NCBI GenBank assembly: GCA_014529385.2
Contig: CM043956.1
Span: forward strand, 61,704,120 to 61,768,119
DNA length: 64,000 nucleotides
Reading direction: 5' to 3'
DNA from: Adiantum capillus-veneris
Taxonomy: Eukaryota > Streptophyta > Polypodiopsida > Polypodiales > Pteridaceae
Shown here piece by piece: positions 1 to 11,117 of the stretch (positions are counted from its first letter, which is position 1; the number at the start of each line of letters is the position of its first letter). The translations under genes and the position numbers were made by a program. The notes under the pieces were generated by a model. It ran no database searches. It was not told the origin of the DNA and was given only the letters and a program-made list of their open reading frames with translations.

Positions 1-1960
1 ACACAAGGGGCATGTCCTGTCCTCTACTGGTACTTCGCTGTATCTCCGAGTCTCAATCCGCAACTGATGAGAAGATGTGCGTAACTGGCCAATAGCACAT
101 GGTATCCCATGAGACAAGTGGGTATCCATGTATTTGGGTCTCGTCACAAAACCATCTTCCGTAAGCTGGAGAAGGTGGTCTCTATAGAAAGCCATCTTCG
201 TGCCCAATTCCTGTGTTGGTTGTATCCATGTCCTCCTGGTGTCTAGCTGGGTCAGGTCTTGGCGGATGAGCTTGGTGATCTCTGACTGTGTAAGAGTGAG
301 AGATGGTGCATCCAATGAGTAATGGAATGGTGGCCGCATGTCTATGCTGAACCCATGTGTCTGAAACCATGATGTCATCTCCCCATACCAGCATGTTGTA
401 TCTCCTTGTATGGCTAACTCTCGAGAGGATTCAAGTGCTATGCGAGCATATCTGTCTCTAGGAAGTTCCCATGTGCGGTTTATGAAGGAGACTGATCTGG
501 TGAGCGCCTCCACCACTAGTGGGGGGGGCGCTAGCTCTGCTCGGATAATGGCCCGTGGTACTGATGCCTTGGCTCTAATGAGCCGCGAGATCATAGAGAC
601 GAGAGGTTTCTCCATGTTCCCCCATCCGTCTGTACGACCTGGCCTCCAGTGGTGATCCAGTGAAGGTCCCCATATCTCGGTTCCATAGAGCAATGTTGAA
701 GCCACCAAGGTGTCAAAGAGCCAGAGCTTCGTCCGGGACTCTTGAAACTGAACCTGCGAACACATCCTCTCCAATCTACCCAATGCTGTGTGGGCTCTAT
801 TAAGTCTGGTCTCAGCTGCTCTTCTGAGTGAGAATGCAAGTTCGCTAAAAACCACTCCAAGGTAAGTGTAAGCGTCTGTGTACTCCACAGTCTCCTGGCC
901 GTATGTGAATGTAGGTGTTGACCTCCTGATCCACTGTGGGGTGGTATTAAACACCATAACCTTGGTTTTACCCATGTTGGCAGACAAGCCACTTTCGTGG
1001 GCAAACGTATGCAAAGCATCCAATTGACGTTGCATTCCCTCTGGGGATTTGGAGATCAATACTATGTCATCAGCATATAACAAAAGTGGAATCCATGTCC
1101 CTGCCAACTGAGCACCTTTATCCCCATCGTTGTCAATGTAGTCAGAAACCTCATCCACATACATACCGAAAAGAGTAGGAGAGAGCGGGCAGCCCTGCTT
1201 CACCCCAATAGTGGAGTGAACTGGTGTGGAAAATCCCTCCGGGGTGCGTACATGCCCTACTACTGATCTGTACAATGCCATGGTCCCCCAAATGAGTTCT
1301 GTGGGTACTCCCATTTCCTATAATTTGCGCATCAGTCTAGCTTTGGGTATTGTCCACAAAGCTACAATAGATCCGTCTCCCATGAGATCTGCCTTCCTCG
1401 ATGATGGCCCTGAGTGTCAGGATATGGTCAAGAGTAGAGAAGTCTCTCCTGAATCCTGCTTGCCCAATTGCACGTATTCCATCCCTCTCTACCCATCTAC
1501 TCAGTTGTTGCTCAAGAATGGATGCATACAACCGTGCCAGTGTGTGCCCACGCATAATAGTGCGATAATTCCCAGGCTCCATGGGGTCTCCTGATTTGAA
1601 GGTAGGTACGATCGTAGATAGGCTCCAAGTGTCCGGTAGGCCCTCACACATGGCACGGTTAAACATAACTGCTAGAAGCTCTGCTAGTAGGTCTTTGGCA
1701 TGCATGAAATGCTCAGCGACTAGGCCATCATGATCATATGCTCTCCCAGTCTTCATCCTGTCAATAGCTTTCTTCACCATCTCAGCGGTGAAAAAGACAC
1801 ATGCGTGTGGGCATGGATCGGGGGGGTTGGGGAGGGGCGGTTGTCCAGGTACTGTGTACAAAGATGATGCATACTGACCCCAGGTCTCTGTGGAGGAAAT
1901 AGCAAGGAGGGGGGGGGGGGGGGGGGGGGAACTACTCATGAAAGAGCCGCCACGCCTCAC
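1..1960 (-). pseudogene. LINE-I ORF2, reverse transcriptase and C-terminal part (broken)
   Basis: This is the RNA-dependent DNA polymerase of the LINE. From 1960 to about 1352 one frame carries the RT fingers region (NYRTI, then QAGFR) and ends in FVD of motif A. After base 1352 the frame changes: several residues expected after FVD are missing, so a short out-of-frame deletion is inferred. The continuing frame starts with an in-frame TAG at 1318-1320 where Gln is expected. It then stays open to base 1, over 430 codons, with GVKQGCPLSPTLFG, the catalytic YADD at 1066-1077, KTKVMVF, and a terminal CPLC. That long frame has no useful ATG and is easily missed. The 5' edge is a 20-base G run at 1910-1929 that breaks the link to the endonuclease. 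The protein cannot be made intact. Confidence 0.85.
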
Positions 1961-3216
1961 GCGAGTCCTGACTCAAGAATAGCTGATATAGATCATGCTC
2001 GAGTCGAGCCAAAAAAGCCCTCTTCTTCCGCCGCACTAGGCATCGGAAGTCAATCTGTGACTGTCTGTGAGTGACGTCCCCCAACAGCACCTCCCTCTCA
2101 TGTCTGGCTCTAGTCTGGCGGCACTCCTCATCATACCAGCTGTTCTGAGGCATGCTCCCTGATCGGCGGCTCTGCTCAGGCTGGGTGTGTGGGTATGCTT
2201 CTGCTACTGCCTCATGTAATGTCTGTGTCAGTATAGTAGTTAGCTCCTCCAGAGGTCGCCTGGGGTCCTCAGTGCATAGGCGTCTGTAGATTCCGTCCAT
2301 GTATACAGAATCCGTCTCCCGTGTGAATGTGTAGCAAGTGGGGGCTGCTACTCGTGGCCTGTGTGCTACACTGAACTGGAAGGAGATGGTCATCGACACC
2401 AGAGCATGATCCACTGCCACCCCGACCGGTCTAGGCCCAACTGTGAGATCCTGGATACTAGAGATGAGATTCGGCTGTGCCATGACATAGTCCACTGTGC
2501 TGACTCCATGTCTGTGTGGGAAGCATGTAAAACCTCCTGCAACAGGGAATCTCTGTAGGCCGTTCAAGATGGCCAATCCATGTGCAGTGCCCATGTCTAT
2601 CAGATGTCGCCCATACTCAATATATTCCACATCGTGTGATAGTTTGGAAAGGCCCGTCTCTGCAACATCTAGCTCTCTTAGCATCTCCTCTGAAGTATCA
2701 TAAAACACTGCCTGGTGATGGGCAGTCCTAGCATTGAAGTCCCCTAGGATGATAATGTCACCATCCCTAGAGAACTCCCATATGTCATCATCCAAAATAG
2801 AGAAAGGGGACTGTCCTCTGGGTGATGTATAAACTGATATACTCGGGGGAAAGTAGCAAATAGCTAGATAGAGGTATCTGCCTGTCTCTGCTTTCAGTCT
2901 CACCCACATGTACCTAGCCTGCTCATCCCTGCGGGCTATAGGTATCAGTGGCTGCAGATGCTCTCTAAATAACACTGCCACTCCCCCCGAGCCCCGCCCT
3001 CTATGCTCTGAGCGTGTCTCCTGTCTGTAGGCTGTCTCCCACCTGTATCCAGTGATGTGAGGCATGGATTGCCCAAGGGCCTAGTGTGTCTCAGAGTAAA
3101 AGATGATGTCTCTTCCAGTAAAGCTATCCTCAAAGGCTCCCACATCAAGACGCATAGATCCATTGCAGTTCCAGGCAGCTACTTTGAGTGTGGTCCCATA
3201 AGTCTCGCACCGTCAT
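1932..3216 (-). pseudogene. LINE-I ORF2, AP-like endonuclease domain (broken)
   Basis: Endonuclease/exonuclease/phosphatase fold that nicks target DNA for target-primed reverse transcription. Visible family motifs include AAWNCNG near the N-terminus, GGVAVLFRE, ILGDFNAR and, near the end, VDHALVSMT, in the usual order. The frame is open from 3065 to 1932. Upstream it continues in the same frame to about 3216 but is cut by a TAG at 3081-3083 in a place where Gln fits. It ends in a TAG just before the G run that separates it from the RT. A candidate start ATG at 3214-3216 overlaps the ORF1 stop as ATGA, but that ATG is in another frame from the surviving endonuclease, so an indel must lie between. 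Confidence 0.85.
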
Positions 3217-4098
3217 GTGGAGCGTCGCTCTAGTATTACCACTTTTCCGTCTCAGTAAAAAGCGATCTTGCCTTTTCCCCTTGCCGCTCTAATCTCCGGC
3301 ATTACTTCCTGCATATGAGCGATCTGCGAGAGGGTGAGATCATCCCCGAGAAAGATGTCAGTCTCTTTAAGAATTGGTCTTTTCTTCAAGAAGGACTTCT
3401 TCGCTTCCATGGGGGGAAAACGGAGGATGAGTGCTCTTTCTTTTGAGGTTTCTCCTCTGCTTCCATTTTTCTTTATGTTGCCCACTCTCCATGCCCTTGT
3501 GTGCGTCGGCTCATGAATCCCCATCAAGGCTGTGAGTTCTTTTACTTCTTCGTCCACATTGCCTTTGTCTTTAAGACCGCAAATTCTCACATGTAAAGCG
3601 CGCACCCTTCTCCTCTGCTCCTCCTCTAGTGTCTGATTAATGATGTTGGGTGTGGACATGGACGTTATCTCCTTGCATTTTCCTTTCTTGGCCACCTTGA
3701 TCCATTTCTCGGCTTCGTCCGCCTTCTGTTGAGTTTTGGTAAGTACATCCACCCAAGAAGTCGTCATTTCTTTGTGCTGCTCTTCTCCCTCTTTGATGGC
3801 CCATACTTGCTCCTTGATCGTGTTGATTTCTTCGATTACTGAGGGTTGCAGTTCGCCCTCTTCCAGTGTGTTTCTTGATCGTGCTTTGGCGAGATCTTTC
3901 TTGAGTGATGCGATCTCTTCCTCTTGGGTCGTCACTCGGTCTTCCAGCGTGCTTATCTTGCTCTCTTAGATCAGCACGCGTCCTTCGAGCATGTTTATTG
4001 TGCCCCAGAGATTGCGGTTCATCTTGGTAATGATCTCCGTCATTTCCTCTTTGCATTTTTGCCTCTAGGGGGTCGGCTTTATCGTTCATCTTCCTCAT
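3213..4098 (-). pseudogene. LINE-I ORF1, coiled-coil RNA-binding protein (broken)
   Basis: Nucleic-acid chaperone of the LINE ribonucleoprotein, by family. The N-terminal half (about 4060-3780) is a charged heptad-like stretch (TTQEEEIASLKKDLAKARS). The C-terminal half has RVRALHVRICGL, RAWRVG, then RALILRF and AARGKGKIAFY, resembling the RRM and C-terminal domain of L1-type ORF1 proteins. The frame is shifted near 4055. It has an in-frame TAA near 3967 and a TGA at 3252-3254 where Arg (CGA) fits. The natural stop is probably the TGA at 3213-3215. The 4098 ATG is a candidate start in the shifted frame. Confidence 0.7.
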
Positions 4099-4106
4099 GC
4101 TTGATC

Positions 4107-4255
4107 GCCGTCCGCAAGGGAGTTAGATGTACGTGTGCACCCACACTAGCAGCGGGCGCGGCAGCTGGGCGAGTAGGGGAGCCGTCCGCAAGTGAGTCAC
4201 TATATGTACGTGTGCACCCACACTAGCCGCGGGCGCGACGAGTGGGGGAGCGTGA
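4107..4255. repeat. 74-bp tandem duplication in LINE-I leader
   Basis: Two imperfect direct units begin at 4107 and 4181, each starting GCCGTCCGCAAG and containing ACGTGTGCACCCACACTAGC followed by a GC-rich tail. Repeated leader monomers can carry LINE promoters in other systems; here the function is inferred only from position. Confidence 0.8.
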
Positions 4256-4414
4256 GGCGGTATGGCCAGGGGGGGAGGGGCGGCGATAGTTACAGACGGG
4301 AGAGAGGGAGAGAGGGGGGGGGGGGGGGGGGGGGGGGGAGGGGGTAAAGTATGGTAAAGAGAATGGGGGAGGGGGGGCGGGGGGTACAGTATGGTTTTTT
4401 TTTTTTTTTTTTTT
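4256..4414. repeat. G-rich leader with G run and T run
   Basis: Purine-rich sequence with GA repeats, a G run around 4314-4338, further G-rich blocks to about 4383, and a run of about 20 T at 4395-4414. The T run read on the minus strand is an A tract, possibly the tail of an element to its right; no such element is recognised. Confidence 0.6.
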
Positions 4415-5284
4415 AAATGAAAAGAAATGAGATGCGATGAAATGTTATAGTAACGGGGGAGAGATCAAGCCCCCGATATATATATTTAGATTGAACTACC
4501 GAGCAAGAAGCAAGAAATGAGACTAGTACAGTATCAATCTGTATGTGAAATGGGTACCCCCTTGGCCCCATAAATAGGAGTGCCCAAGGTGGGCGCCTAG
4601 CTCAAGTGGGCGGCCAGCCCCAAACTCGAGCGGCCGGACAAAGTACAACCTAGACTATGGGTGGCTAGCCCGGAGACACTAGCTGTACAAGGAAGTGCCC
4701 TAGACCTGTGTGAAGCAACAAAGTGGTGTAAATCTAGCACGGTAGCATAGAAGTTTGATCCTATGTTCTACGGCAAACATGACCAATCCATGCTTCAGGA
4801 TACAAAGGTGTGTCCAACTTGATAGGCAAATAAACTTTAGGGTCCCATTAAAGTATGCTGGCTGTCAATCACAAACAACAGTATTATTGGACAATTACCG
4901 GTTTTTTACTTCTTGCTTTTGCCGCCTTTCCCCTTCCCCTCTTTCACAGCACCTCTTCATGCTAGGTGTTTAATCAAAAATTGTCCATAGCCTGACCAAA
5001 AAGCATCCAAGGGGAAAAATAAAGACAGCATCATCGAAACATTATCGATAAACTTATGAACACTTCCAGATTACAATTTATTTTCCTTTGTCCCTTCTGC
5101 CCTTACTTTGCATCAGCACTCTTTGCTTACACCCGACAAGTCAATTTATCTGAATAGATATAGCATATTACAGAGCCCCTCACCATAACCCTAACCTAAA
5201 AGATTAGAGAAGAAGTCATCTATCCGCAGGCCTCAGTTACCACCAGAAAGAGAATATTTCAAGGTTAGGCATCAAGTATTGTCT

Positions 5285-5336
<52 letters not shown>

Positions 5337-6434
5337 ATTAGTGTCCTCGGAGATCAAATATGACTTATGGGACCAAAGATACATGTGATGTACTATTCAT
5401 GGGGCTGATAAGAAATTCTTCATGCTCCAGAATTGTGGTGACAAGATCGCAATGGAGAGCTCGCACTGTGGCTAGGAGAGGAAAGTGTGTAGGTCCAAGT
5501 CATGGCTGAAAATGTGTGAAAAGCAAGTTCAGATATGAGCAAAAGTTAATCGCTCTAGTGGTGTGTGGTACTTAAGGGTGAGGACACTTTCCTCTTTCGG
5601 CAAAGAACGCAGTTTTGTAGTTGGGGGCAATATGGGTGGCGTAATGTATGAAGCCCAACCCACCGGATTCCTCTCAAGACGTAATACATTGGCATTGTAG
5701 ACAAGCTTCATTCACTTGGGTGTCTAATGAGGCATCACAATAGCAAGTGTATTGCATTCCGTCTCCCAAACCACTTCTTTATGTCTTCCATCCATCCCAT
5801 GCTCAAGATCTTGCTTTTAGGTGTCTTTTGGACATTTTTGCTTGCTTCCCATGTAATTGTAGGAAGCCGATGTGAGGGGTTTTGACGCATCTTTATCATG
5901 TAACTCCACAACCCTTTCCATGTCTTCCAAAGACCAAAGTTGGCCTATGAGACAAAACGATGAACATGAGGAGAAAAAAGTGAAGAACTAACATGGCTCT
6001 AGATGGCTCTTGAAACTCATAAGAGCTATGATTTCTATATGAAAACAGGGATTGGAAAAGAAAGCATAGCCCCAAAATACAAGTGTGTTCATTCCTATAG
6101 TATGGCTCTCCATTTAAAGGCCATGCCAAAAAGGCTATGAGCACCTTCAAGAAAGAGATGATGTCAACCCCACACCGTATTGACAGTGCCAAAAAAACCT
6201 ATGGGTTGATTCCAAGCCTACCTCTGGCATCCACTTCAGTGGAACAAAGACATTCGCCTTACACTAGACAACCAGCATTTAAGCATCAACTTTAAACAGG
6301 AGCTTCCTCTTTATTAATGCACTGATACCCAGCTGAATATGCAATCACTGATATAATTCTCTCTCTAAACTGTATGCTTCCTTATTTGTAATTTGAGACC
6401 CTTCATAATAAGGAAAAAAGTAATCAGAACAAAC
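4415..6434. other. No gene seen; probable intron 3 of the PTEN2-like gene
   Basis: No recognisable coding sequence on either strand. It follows the GT donor at 6433-6434, so it would be intronic if the gene continues left. It contains a GA microsatellite at 5289-5331 and unclassified AT-rich sequence. I looked for the next expected PTEN exons (the HCxxGxxR phosphatase loop region) and did not find them. Confidence 0.5.
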
Positions 6435-6491
6435 CTTGTGGTGGGTTTCAAAAAAGTTAATAACTTCTTCCATGTGATTGCGATAGAACCC
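6435..6491 (-). CDS. PTEN2: PTEN2-like phosphatase, coding exon 3
   Basis: 57 bp, 19 codons, phase 0. It follows a 73-bp intron with acceptor CTGCAG and ends AAG with donor GTTTGT. It encodes GFYRNHMEEVINFFETHHK, which matches the PTEN2 segment after exon 2. The first two introns are short while the third is at least 2 kb and perhaps much longer, because no further exon appears before the left edge. Confidence 0.82.
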
Positions 6492-6564
6492 CTGCAGATG
6501 TTTGGAGAAATTTTAGCTAAGTCTGTATAATTCTAAACAGAAACTAAAGAGTCTAGATATTCAC

Positions 6565-6666
6565 CTCCACATATCCAAGAAAGCCAGAACTCAAATCACC
6601 CGCTGGGAATCCCATAGCGATGATGTTGTCAGTAATGTATGCCAAGTCGAGATCAAAACCATCCTC
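6565..6666 (-). CDS. PTEN2: PTEN2-like phosphatase, coding exon 2
   Basis: 102 bp, 34 codons, phase 0 on both sides. It follows a 119-bp intron with acceptor TTCCAG and ends at donor GTGAAT. It encodes the start of the dual-specificity phosphatase domain, with DLAYITDNIIAMGFPAGD and GFLGYVE. This is the segment that begins the PTEN phosphatase domain in plants. It has no ATG and is too short to stand out as an ORF. Confidence 0.85.
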
Positions 6667-6785
6667 CTGGAATTTCATTCATATTAAAAACAGGTAATTG
6701 AAAAGATGGATTTCATACAGGTAGAAAAACTAAGTACCTAGAGGCAGAAACAGAAAGCAAAAGAAGGCATTCATGCTTTGCTTAC

Positions 6786-7250
6786 CTGGTACCTACGTTT
6801 GTTCTGAGACACAAGATGGCGAGCCTTCAGCTGGACTGCCTTCATTGCATTCTTTGATGTATCAAAAAACCCTTTTGCAATATTACCAAAAGCTCCTTCT
6901 TGGGCAGTAGGCATTACTGAGGGGCTTTCCAGTGGTGCATCAACAACTGGAATCTTTGGTGCACTTCGCCTGTTAAAGCTGTTGCTCAATAGAGAGAAAG
7001 GGTTCTTTGTGGCTTCACCAGAAGTAGAATTTGTTTGAGCATTGGAGTTTGGATTTATGCGAAGGTTTTTTGCCCAGTTTGCTAATCCAGCAGCAGAAAA
7101 CTTCCCTGTGTCTGATGCAAAGGCAGTCGTGCTCTTTGCTGAATCATCGGAATGGAATTGGGTTCCTTCTGCGTTATGAGATTGAGGAATATCTTGAGAA
7201 ACTTCAAAGGTCGTGGCAACTTCTTCCCTTGCCTTTGTGTTCCCGTCCAT
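6786..7250 (-). CDS. PTEN2: PTEN2-like phosphatase, coding exon 1
   Basis: First coding exon (155 codons) of a plant PTEN2-type phosphatase, a family that removes the 3-phosphate from phosphoinositides and may act on phosphoproteins. The ATG at 7248-7250 is preceded in frame by a TGA at 7266-7268. The N-terminal two thirds are Ser/Asn-rich and probably disordered. The C-terminal part carries the plant PTEN2 signature: a W-A-K-N-L segment, a G-AFGNIAKGFFDTSKNAMKA-like stretch and KARHLVSQNKRRYQ just before the phosphatase domain. The exon ends CAG with donor GTAAGC, phase 0. The catalytic loop and C2 domain are encoded by exons not in the window. GC and codon use look unlike the surrounding elements. 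It could be a truncated gene copy, but the splice sites and frame are intact. Confidence 0.8.
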
Positions 7251-8255
7251 GATGTGAGCAGCACTTCACCACCACTAAAAATCCCTACTTTAGGTTCTCC
7301 AATTGAAACCATAAAGAGGGTACAAATGGCTCCCTGATGTTTTACCCATACTATGATAGACAAATTGCTGAGACAGGCCCGTACACAAGCAAACGTATGA
7401 AGAGCAAGACACCGAAGAAGACCCAGATGACACAGAGCTGTCACAAGAACATCCTTTAACCAGGGTAAACCAAAACCTGTCCCACTTTGACCTCCAGCTC
7501 TCTGACCTTCCTGCGAAAGGTGAGACGTGACATTACTTGGTCAGTAAGCCGGTCTCCATGCTTTGAAGGATAACTCTATGTTGAATTCCAAGGGTTAAGA
7601 AAGCCCCGCTTAAACTATGCCACCGCAATGCTAGTGGTAAAGAAAGCTCTATTACTGACTGAAAGAGATGAGACCCCACAAAGTAAGACACTTGGTCTGC
7701 AGACAATGGCTTGTAGAAATAAAATAGACCATGGCCTTTAAAACCTGTACTTCAAAACTATGTCAAAAATGTTCTAAAATGAAGCTTTCTTTTAATCAAA
7801 AGAACTCTAGCAACCCCACAGAAAATTCAACAATAGGTCTGCTGACAGCATCTCTGGTATGTAGAAACAAAGACACCACATCTAAAGCAAGAGCGGCCAT
7901 TGTTCTTGCATTCATACAATTTGAAACCTACTGAAATCTACCTTTTCAAACATTTTCCAGCACGCCTTCAATCACGAAGTGAATATCACATTGATAATTC
8001 TTTTACGAGTCTTAGCTTGGAGCCCTTTTATCTATGGGATTACGGTCTATGCATAAGAGCCAAAGCTTTTTCAACAACAAAGATAGATAAAGAGGATGTG
8101 TATCACCACTTCCTAACATGAGAATGCTAAAAGACTAGCTTAAAACAGTTTCTCATGATCTTCAAAACTAGATAAAGTTCTTGGCCCTCACACCAGCAGC
8201 AAAAAAAAGGAAACTCTGCTAGTGCCACTGCACTATTCGCCGCCAAAATAAAAGT
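7251..8255. other. 5' leader and upstream region of the PTEN2-like gene
   Basis: No further coding exon is recognised. The leader contains overlapping short frames, one of about 120 codons (7082-7444, minus) that overlaps exon 1 in another frame and looks like chance. No clear TATA box or transcription start can be set by eye. The first exon of the transcript may lie here. Confidence 0.4.
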
Positions 8256-8339
8256 ATGCTGTGGAGTTTTCCATGTGAGATTATGAGGGATGCAGGCTGC
8301 TATGAGAAAATGACCACCCAAAGCCATCACCAAATCAGG

Positions 8340-8500
8340 GGGTTCAACCGAAGAAAGAAAGTTAACTTGGTGCAAAAATACTTGGTCAAGTTCAAGAACT
8401 ATCCTGCTCTTGATGCGAAGTGGATAGAGAACTTGGCAAATACTCCTTGGTTGTTAAAGCTTTACCTTGAGGCTTTTGGTTTGGCTGCCACCATTCCAAG
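8340..8500 (+). pseudogene. gypsy chromodomain fragment
   Basis: A short plus-strand stretch reads KYLVKFKNYPALDAKW, then LANTP and LYLEAFGLA. This matches the C-terminal chromodomain of element A (13976-14242), which ends in LYLEAFGLA. Two acidic residues are missing from the middle. The rest of pol is absent, and the fragment joins an LTR-like piece in the opposite orientation. It is a relic. Confidence 0.75.
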
Positions 8501-8559
8501 AGTGCTCGTAGTAGATTCAATAGTTGAGTCGCTCCAAACGAGAAATCAATAGCAACACA

Positions 8560-8935
8560 TGAACAGAAACTGCAAATAACTGAACTGAACTTGAACAGGG
8601 AGAGAAAGAGGAGGAGATTCGACACAGAACGGAGGAGTTCCGTCCCCAGGTGCACTGGCCCCAAAGACTGGCGCCCCTTTCGGTATTTCTTTATTGATTG
8701 ATGATCACAAAGGTACAACTACCGAGAATCCAACTCTCCAAGACTGTGTCCAGATGCTCTCTGAAAGAAGCATCCCCAAAAGCTCTGCTCTCCAAAAGCA
8801 TGTGAAAATCTGCCAACAGTTCAACCAGCGCAAAACACAGAAATCCGTATAATAGTGCCACGTGGCAGTCAACGTCTGCAGGCAACCCTTACGCTTTTGT
8901 CTTTTAGAGTTTAGGCCCTTGGGCCGGTGTCAATA
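8560..8935 (-). repeat. LTR fragment of the A/B type
   Basis: Contains the shared LTR core (reverse complement of GAAAGGGGCGCCAGTCTTTG, near 8655-8690), preceded by GAGGAGTTCCGT as in families A and B. Ends are not clear and no target duplication is seen. Its sequence differs from both A and B, so it may be a separate subfamily. Confidence 0.6.
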
Positions 8936-10343
8936 AGTTCTTCAAGTTGTTTCCTTTAATCGATTACATGTGCTCTTTCATGTGTGTATTGTTGAGAGTA
9001 TATGTAAAGAAACATGAAATGTCTGCAGCATTTTGCTTCATGAATGATTTGATGAATTTAGTGCATCTAGACACTGTTAAAGATTAGCGAGATCTGGATG
9101 TGATGGCTAAGTGAATGTGATTCTAGTGCATGAAAATTTCTATCTAGATGAGATGACTGGATACTCTTGTTAGTGCATTAAGAGTTCCGGAAGGATGACA
9201 TGGCTACATAGAAATCTAGGTGCATCAAGAAGTTCGGGACTAGATGAGATGACTAGATTGAATTATTTCACCTCCGTGTTCAGTGTTATCTAAGTGCTTG
9301 ATTTGTGAATTGCATGCTCTGTGAATGTATTGTCTTGTGGGGACGATCCTGGGCATGGTTTACTCGAATATGAAGGATATGAATCTGATAGTGACAAAAT
9401 TTAGTGGATCAAGACATCTGTCAAAAGATCAACATTCTAAATATGTTACAATGATCATGATTTGTATCTGGGGCCCTCAACGGAAATGTGAATGTTCAGT
9501 GATTGATGTCTTTTTGCAAGTGCTGGAGGTGTGCAGTCTTGCCGAGAGAACCAAGGGGTTACGTTTTATAATGTACATATATATCTTCATAAAGTCATTC
9601 CGTAGAATACTGTCAGGCCATCAGTATCCCTAAAATCTCAAGGAGAAATTAGTGGCTTATTCAATCTAGGCAACTTGTGACAAAGGAGTGGCGTGGCTCC
9701 CCTCTTGTGCAGCACATACTGCACCAGATTCAACCTGTTGAATCGACATGCACTTAAGAATAGACACTGCTAAAAATCCAAAAGCATAAAGGTACAACTC
9801 AAAAATTGAAGACAGTCGGAGAAGCTTGCTCTTGACCAAATTATCGGAGGACCTAGCTTACAAATGCCAGAACTCTAACAACCTCTCTGCAGCTCATAGT
9901 GGACATAAATAGTGAGACCAAGTCGATGAAGAAGATACCATAGACACCCTAGCAACAAATCCTTGTTGGATACACCTCGGATTTGCTACCCTCAACTTTG
10001 TACGTTAGAAGAATGCCATCTTGAGCATCGGTTGCCTTTTACCACATCACCTCCAAGAATCCCCATTCTTGAACTGTGAACACCTCACGTCCAAAATACT
10101 CCAAGATGATGAACTGTTGAACACATCCTGCCCATGATCCGACCAACAACAATGGATTGGTGCACTCATCCATAGTGTTTTAGATCGTCTAATTGGTTCC
10201 TTGCCAAATGCATGTGCCTTGAACTCCGACCCACAAGTTCAAACACCGATAACTTGAATTGAGCATTGTTTGCCCCTCTCTGCCACTCACTTTGGCTGAA
10301 GCTAGTGGCGTCACTGGTCTCCATGTGACTAGAAGGCGGGAGC
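8936..10343. other. No gene; decayed gypsy 3' region
   Basis: No open frame of note. About 9580-9790 matches the 3' untranslated part of element A (about 13790-13990) in the same orientation, including GACAAAGGAGTGG and CCCCTCTTGTGCA, so this is an old family A-type relic. 9000-9330 loosely resembles 45600-45900. The remainder shows nothing I can name. Confidence 0.5.
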
Positions 10344-10997
10344 TGTCACAAACTGCTGACGTGTCAAAGCCTAAATAATGGAGCCAACTTGCAGATGCTG
10401 GCGGAGGGGGCTTAAACCCTAAGAAGAACAAGTAACAGAAAAAGAAGTCCTACCAACTTATGGGGACCCCGTCCAATGGGGCCCCAAGTGACATAAAGAT
10501 TAAAATAAAGCAAGACCCGCAATTGATGATGTGGCAATTTCCAAAAATTGTGCTGACATGATGACGTGGCAAGCTATACGGATTTTCGCGTTTTGCGTTG
10601 GCTAATGACGTGGCAAGCTGTATGGATTTCCGTGATTTACGCTGGAAGTTTTTTGGCATTGCTTTTGGACCAAATGCTTTTAAAGTTTGAAGGCTTTTCA
10701 TTGTATTTGATTTTTAGGCCAAGGGCCTTTAAATATGAGGCTAGGGCTCATTCTCTGGCATGCTTCCTGGAGAAGGTGCAGAGTCTGGAGTACTGGCTTG
10801 TACTGTGTTGATGCAATATAAAGAAATATCGAAAGGGGCGCCAAGGTTTGGGGCCAATACACTCTGGGGTGGAATTCCGTCACTCCGTGTCGCATGTCGT
10901 CTCTCTCTCTCTCTCTCTCAGTTCAGTTGTTATTGAAGTGATAAAAGTCCATTCAGTCTGTTCTTTTCTATTGGCACGTGGTGCCCGTCTTGTGACA
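10344..10997 (+). repeat. Solo LTR, family B (654 bp)
   Basis: Starts TGTCACAAACTGCTGACGTG and ends CCCGTCTTGTGACA. It is the reverse complement in layout of the two family B LTRs at 23130-23779 and 25344-26028. It contains a TATAAA near 10818, the GAAAGGGGCGCCA core and a CT tract near 10899. The flanks are GGAGC on the left and GGAGT on the right, a 5-bp target duplication with one transition. There is no internal sequence, as expected after LTR-LTR recombination. It sits at the edge of a gypsy pol relic. Confidence 0.85.
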
Positions 10998-11117
10998 GGA
11001 GTCCATGCCAATGTAGACTCCACTACACGAGCAGCCTCTTTGTTGTCCTTTCCTGAGTCACTATAACAGCTTTCCTCATGATGCTTGCTTTTACCTTTGT
11101 CCTTTGTAGAATCTTTG

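Larger units (their letters stand above)
1..4340 (-). mobile_element. LINE-I: non-LTR retrotransposon, 3' end outside window
   Basis: Reading on the minus strand there is, in order, a G-rich leader with a 74-bp tandem duplication, a coiled-coil ORF1, an AP-type endonuclease, a reverse transcriptase with YADD, and a C-terminal region that ends at the window edge in a Cys-rich motif (RTCPLC). This order is that of L1-like LINEs. The frames are broken by stops, a homopolymer frameshift and a small deletion, so the copy is dead. The 5' end is placed near 4340 because the G-rich leader ends there; no target-site duplication can be checked since the 3' end lies left of base 1. It lies downstream of the PTEN2-like exons in the same orientation. 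Confidence 0.85.

Noticed and set aside
591-1019. A 142-codon minus-strand frame
   Set aside because: It is out of frame with the true RT frame, which is open through the same bases and carries YADD and downstream motifs.
5184-5200. A telomere-like CCCTAACC word
   Set aside because: A single short occurrence, not a repeat array.
7082-7444. A 120-codon minus-strand frame over the start of the PTEN2-like gene
   Set aside because: It overlaps exon 1 in another frame and has no recognisable features; exon 1 is supported by splice sites and family residues.
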